In this document: positions 60,671 to 64,000 of the stretch, piece by piece
How positions within the stretch are numbered: position 1 is the first letter of the stretch
How the letters are laid out: every line of letters starts with the position of its first letter
Origin: Protea cynaroides
Taxonomy: Eukaryota > Streptophyta > Magnoliopsida > Proteales > Proteaceae
Assembly: GCA_028583415.1 (NCBI GenBank)
Contig: CM053267.1
Span: 29,808,902 to 29,872,901, forward strand
Length of the DNA: 64,000 bases
Direction: 5' to 3'
Program-made: the position numbers and the translations under genes
The notes under the pieces: model-generated
What the model saw: only the letters and a program-made list of their open reading frames with translations
Databases searched by the model: none
Told to the model about the DNA's origin: nothing

Positions 60671-63579
60671 GCTAGAGTCATTACCGAATCATCAGCAATG
60701 ATAACCAAAACATGGTGTTGTCCACCACTATTCTCCACAATGTCAATTGCAGCCTCAATTATAGGTGCAAAACATGTTGGCCCTTAAAACAACAGAAGAA
60801 AACATACAAGAATGAGTTCAGAAAGACATAAAACATAATGGAGTTATTAGGAGTGCTAAAATTTGGTGGCATTAAAACTATAACTATACATTAGAACAGT
60901 AAAGCACAACCAATCCATGGGTTGAACATATAAGCGAACTGAAATAACAAAATGGAAATTGAAAAACAAAGGATGTCAACCACTGAATTCACAGAAGAAA
61001 CTACACGTTTCATTTGGGTCTCCCCTCATCTTTACACCTTAAAGTGGTTCAAATAGGATATTGATTACAAATTATTTTGGTTTTTCACACTAAAGCTTAT
61101 ATTGTATAATTAAACATCCCTATGTAACTATAAAAATTTGCTCTATAATTATCTACAACAAAGAAGTTGAATTAGGGAAATGAGAAAATTAAGGGTTTGT
61201 CACTGTCACACAAACAGGTATTCAAGTTGTACCAAAAAAAAAAAAAAAAAAGAATGATACCAACCATCGAAATACACTTTTTGGGCAATCTTTCTATAGC
61301 ACGTTAAAACTTCTTCAAAGCCCTGGCAAGGAGTCAGATCACTGTGAAAACTGAACACATCATCACCCTTGGTGGAGGCTGTAAATGATCAGAACAAGCA
61401 AGTGATATTGTTAATTGAAATGATTTGGCCAGTTACAGCACTAAAGATTTACAACCAGTACATGAAAGAATGAAAAACAAAGGGGTTTTTTTAACTAAAA
61501 AAGGAAAATGACTGACCATCACCAAACCCATAAGAGTGAATCTTGTTGTCTTTTGTAAAGGGAGCCAAAGTGTTGCCAATGATATCAATAGCTTGTTGAT
61601 ATGGATTTGGTGAACCGCTAAGATCATGTAGGCTCTGGTAATTGAATGAACGTTGGCCTTCAAAACAACATACGTTCATTGGCTTCCAAATAATAGAGAA
61701 TGAAACTAAAATAGTGAAAAACATGTCAAGATGCATTGCACTATGTATTTTGTGAACATGCAAATTGTATTTGCCCATCATTAAGGAAGGGAGGTTCAAG
61801 ATTAAAAACCAATTTGGTGGGGGAAGAAAATAATTTTCTGCAATGGGGGGTAAACAAGCCCATTTGGGAGGTTTTGCTGTTTTTATTTGGTTTTGAGCCT
61901 CTTTGCATTTGGAAGGGGGTGTGAGATGATGAAGATTGTTTTCATGAAGGGTTGTACGAGAGTGTAAGAGGGCTCTTTGGAGCTGGTTGTTCTCCAAGTT
62001 AGGTTCTTTTTGGTGGGTGGGGAGGAGGGGATTGTTCATTGGGGTCACTTGTATTTGTCTAATTTTGCACATATTTTTTTAGGTACTTCTTATCCAAGAT
62101 TTTAACTATTCAAGAAAGATCATACTTTTGGAAAAAGTCAACAATTCAGATAAGTATAATTGGATCAACATCATCCACCAGGGTTAACATAAGAAGAGTC
62201 AGTCAATTAGTACAACACTCAATGATAACTATCCAGTCTTTCGAATCCTTCAAGCAATCGCCTTGGCCCCTGGGCTTAGTTTATTGTATGTTTTGGTTCT
62301 TTTTGGTCTTTGTAACCCTCCCCATCTTGGGGTGTTTTAGGTAATGCGTTTTGAGTTGCTAGGGCCCTCCTTCTCTTTTTGGCAGGTTCCCTGTGCAGCC
62401 CCTCCTTTAGAGAGGATCTAATGTAACCTTTTTTTTCTAATAAAATAATTTAAGTATCAAATAAAAAAATGATAAAATATCAATTTCAAACTTTCAACTG
62501 CAGACAAAGAATACTCATTGTTGGGGTAAAATAGTTCCCGATATAAATCAGACCGTTGATGAGAGATCCCAAAGGCAGACCGTTGATAAGGTGTCAATAA
62601 AGGCGGGTACACCCGGCGCACAACTAAGCTTATGAGCGTATGGACAAGGGAGAATCTGCTCTAACAGCAATCGGGGGATGAGATCAAGTTCGACCCCCCT
62701 AGGTAAAAAGACAGTGATTAAACAGATTGATGGAGGTAGCTGAAGATTAATTGCTTTGTCATTAATGTTTAAAAATGCCAACAACAACCATAAATGCCAT
62801 ATGGGCGAATTTAACATGCCAGGTCATCGTATCATAGACCGAATTAGCAAAAAGTATGATTTATGCTCGATAAGTGAGCATTGACGGCTACAGTTGTCAG
62901 AGGAAGTGGATGAGGTGGACAAAAAGGGGACAAAAAGGGGTCGAAGAGGGTCGAATGGGGGTTGTAGACGGCTGATAAGACATCTAAGCACCACCCTAGA
63001 GGGTCGTAGCTACCTAATCCTACTGTTATCTGTCTGCCATGCGATGGAGATGGGGGTAGGTAGTGAGAAGCTTGTCCAAGAAGCTTCAATATGGTTCTAT
63101 AAATACTGGAAGATGGCCAATGGCAAGGGATCCGAGATTTTTTACCTTGAGGTATTGTCACTTTCCCCCATTTCCCTCTAAAATATCCAACCTTTTCACT
63201 GTTCATCTTCTTTATTGGGAGGAAAAAAAACTTAGTGGAACTCCCATATCTCAGGAAACCCCCTCTTAAAGGAGCTCTAGTGTTTCACTAAGAGTTCCAT
63301 TCTGTTTATCTGTGGAATGTACTGACTTTGGCATCGGAGTGGTCCCGGGAAAATCCCACCCACCTGATAGTTTGTTTTTGTCCTACAACTATGTGGCATC
63401 ATCTTGTGTGCTGTGCAGAATCCATCAACCACACTCATGAATCAATTTTATGATGTACGACAAAATCATGAATTTGGATCTCTCTTCTACAAACCTTTTT
63501 TTCTATTGCTTGCAGAGAAGTCTATTCCAATAATAAGGTTTGATGATTCTAGACCTGATTCCCTCAAGGTAGATGAAAC
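58510..63579 (-). CDS. RGLG-like copine/vWA protein, unit C (exons 4-12; 5' end outside)
   Basis: Exons on the minus strand: 4 (63495-63579), 5 (61517-61657), 6 (61265-61378), 7 (60685-60782), 8 (60555-60595), 9 (59198-59303), 10 (58951-59078), 11 (58799-58855) and 12 (58510-58546), the last with stop TAG at 58510-58512. Lengths and phases equal those of unit B exactly, GT/AG sites are kept, and no stop interrupts the frame. MIDAS reads DFSAS, with GPTCFAP, IIADDS and GVGDGPW all present. RTTGRPTKVVPRTP corresponds to the RGLG linker, and again no RING follows. If intron 11 is retained the stop is TAA at 58795-58797. Exons 1-3 (N-terminus and coil) should lie just right of 64000. Intron 4 holds a 915-bp solo LTR. 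It is apparently functional as far as visible; expression is unknown. Confidence 0.82.
60631..60668. repeat. (GA)n microsatellite, intron 7 of unit C
   Basis: About 19 GA repeats between exons 7 and 8, at the same position as in units A and B. Confidence 0.9.
62519..63433. mobile_element. Solo LTR, 915 bp (unit C intron 4)
   Basis: TGTTGGGGTA…ATCAACCACA with a perfect 5-bp duplication ctcat (62514-62518 and 63434-63438). Unit B has the empty site (aaagaatgctcatgaatc, near 47166). Near its end it has gactttggcatcggagtggt and gctgtgcag, as in gypsy-type LTRs. It has no interior domain. Confidence 0.88.
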
Positions 63580-64000
63580 CTGATAAAGACAGGCCAGTTT
63601 AGGACTCCAACAAGTGTTTCATTGAAAGCAAAAGAAAAGAAGAAATAATATTATACTCATAGCTTGTGAAGAAAACTCTTATACCAGCACATCAATAAGA
63701 GAATATGTAACAAGATGCACAAAGTAGGATAATTGGCATAGGAAAAATAGGAGAAGAAAAACAATGATCAGATGGAAAAAAAATTAAATGGCTTGGTTAT
63801 GTGTCATTTCATAATGAAGATTCCAATTGTCCAATGGCTCATCTACCAGATTGGAGATCATCTCATAGATTCGTCTCACAGTGATTTACCATGAATGGTT
63901 CATCCAACTTTCAAAAATTCCCCTATGACCTTATTTCCTCATTTTATGATAAATTATAATTCCTTTCTTCTTTATTTTGAATTTTCCTTCTAAAATTCAT

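Larger units (their letters stand above)
57855..64000. repeat. Tandem duplication unit C (continues beyond the window)
   Basis: Begins near 57855 (ggtttctggaagaatgcat) and follows the same order as units A and B up to the right edge, interrupted by one solo LTR. Confidence 0.85.

Noticed and set aside
1..64000. CRISPR arrays, bacterial operons, plasmid or organelle DNA
   Set aside because: No regularly spaced repeats with unique spacers, no dense same-strand coding, and no plastid or mitochondrial genes were seen.

Overview
The window looks like nuclear DNA of a flowering plant. It is AT-rich and has spliced genes with GT/AG introns, many GA/CT microsatellites, Ty1/copia and Ty3/gypsy-type elements using the plant initiator-Met primer site, Mutator-like and Tourist-like MITEs, a LINE tail, a tRNA-derived SINE, and broken fragments of plant-only gene families (PPR, TBL/PMR5, GH17). 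The species cannot be named from this sequence. There is no bacterial operon, CRISPR array or organellar block.

The backbone is a tandem array of three minus-strand paralogues encoding a copine/von Willebrand-A (vWA) protein related to the plant RGLG E3 ligases. Unit A covers about 10638-33190, unit B about 39025-51185, and unit C runs from about 57855 past the right edge. In unit B every exon can be joined by hand with GT/AG sites and no frame break. The result is a 12-exon model of about 417 residues (or 406 with 11 exons): a short basic N-terminus, a charged E/K/R-rich coil, then the vWA domain with an intact MIDAS motif, but no RING finger. Unit A is a pseudogene: exon 9 is deleted, exons 3 and 7 are disrupted, and its MIDAS is changed. 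Unit C has intact exons 4-12 and its 5' end lies outside the window.

The three units act as natural empty-site controls for one another, so many insertions can be bounded to the base with target-site duplications (TSDs). Unit A holds a LINE tail, hairpin MITEs, two solo LTRs, and a 10.8-kb non-autonomous gypsy-like element. That element carries fragments of three host genes (a PPR protein, a TBL/PMR5 protein and a flavin monooxygenase of FMO GS-OX type). A decayed 7.6-kb copia element is inserted inside the captured FMO fragment. Unit B has two solo LTRs and a SINE in introns, plus an extra promoter and first exon upstream. Unit C has one solo LTR.

The spacers between units hold processed or shuffled debris: an ATP-sulfurylase fragment (A-B spacer), a GH17 glucanase fragment, and a Pack-MULE-like element carrying an armadillo-repeat fragment (B-C spacer). 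The first 10.6 kb is repeat-rich, contains a copia-type LTR with its primer-binding site and two MITE loci, and has no gene I can support.
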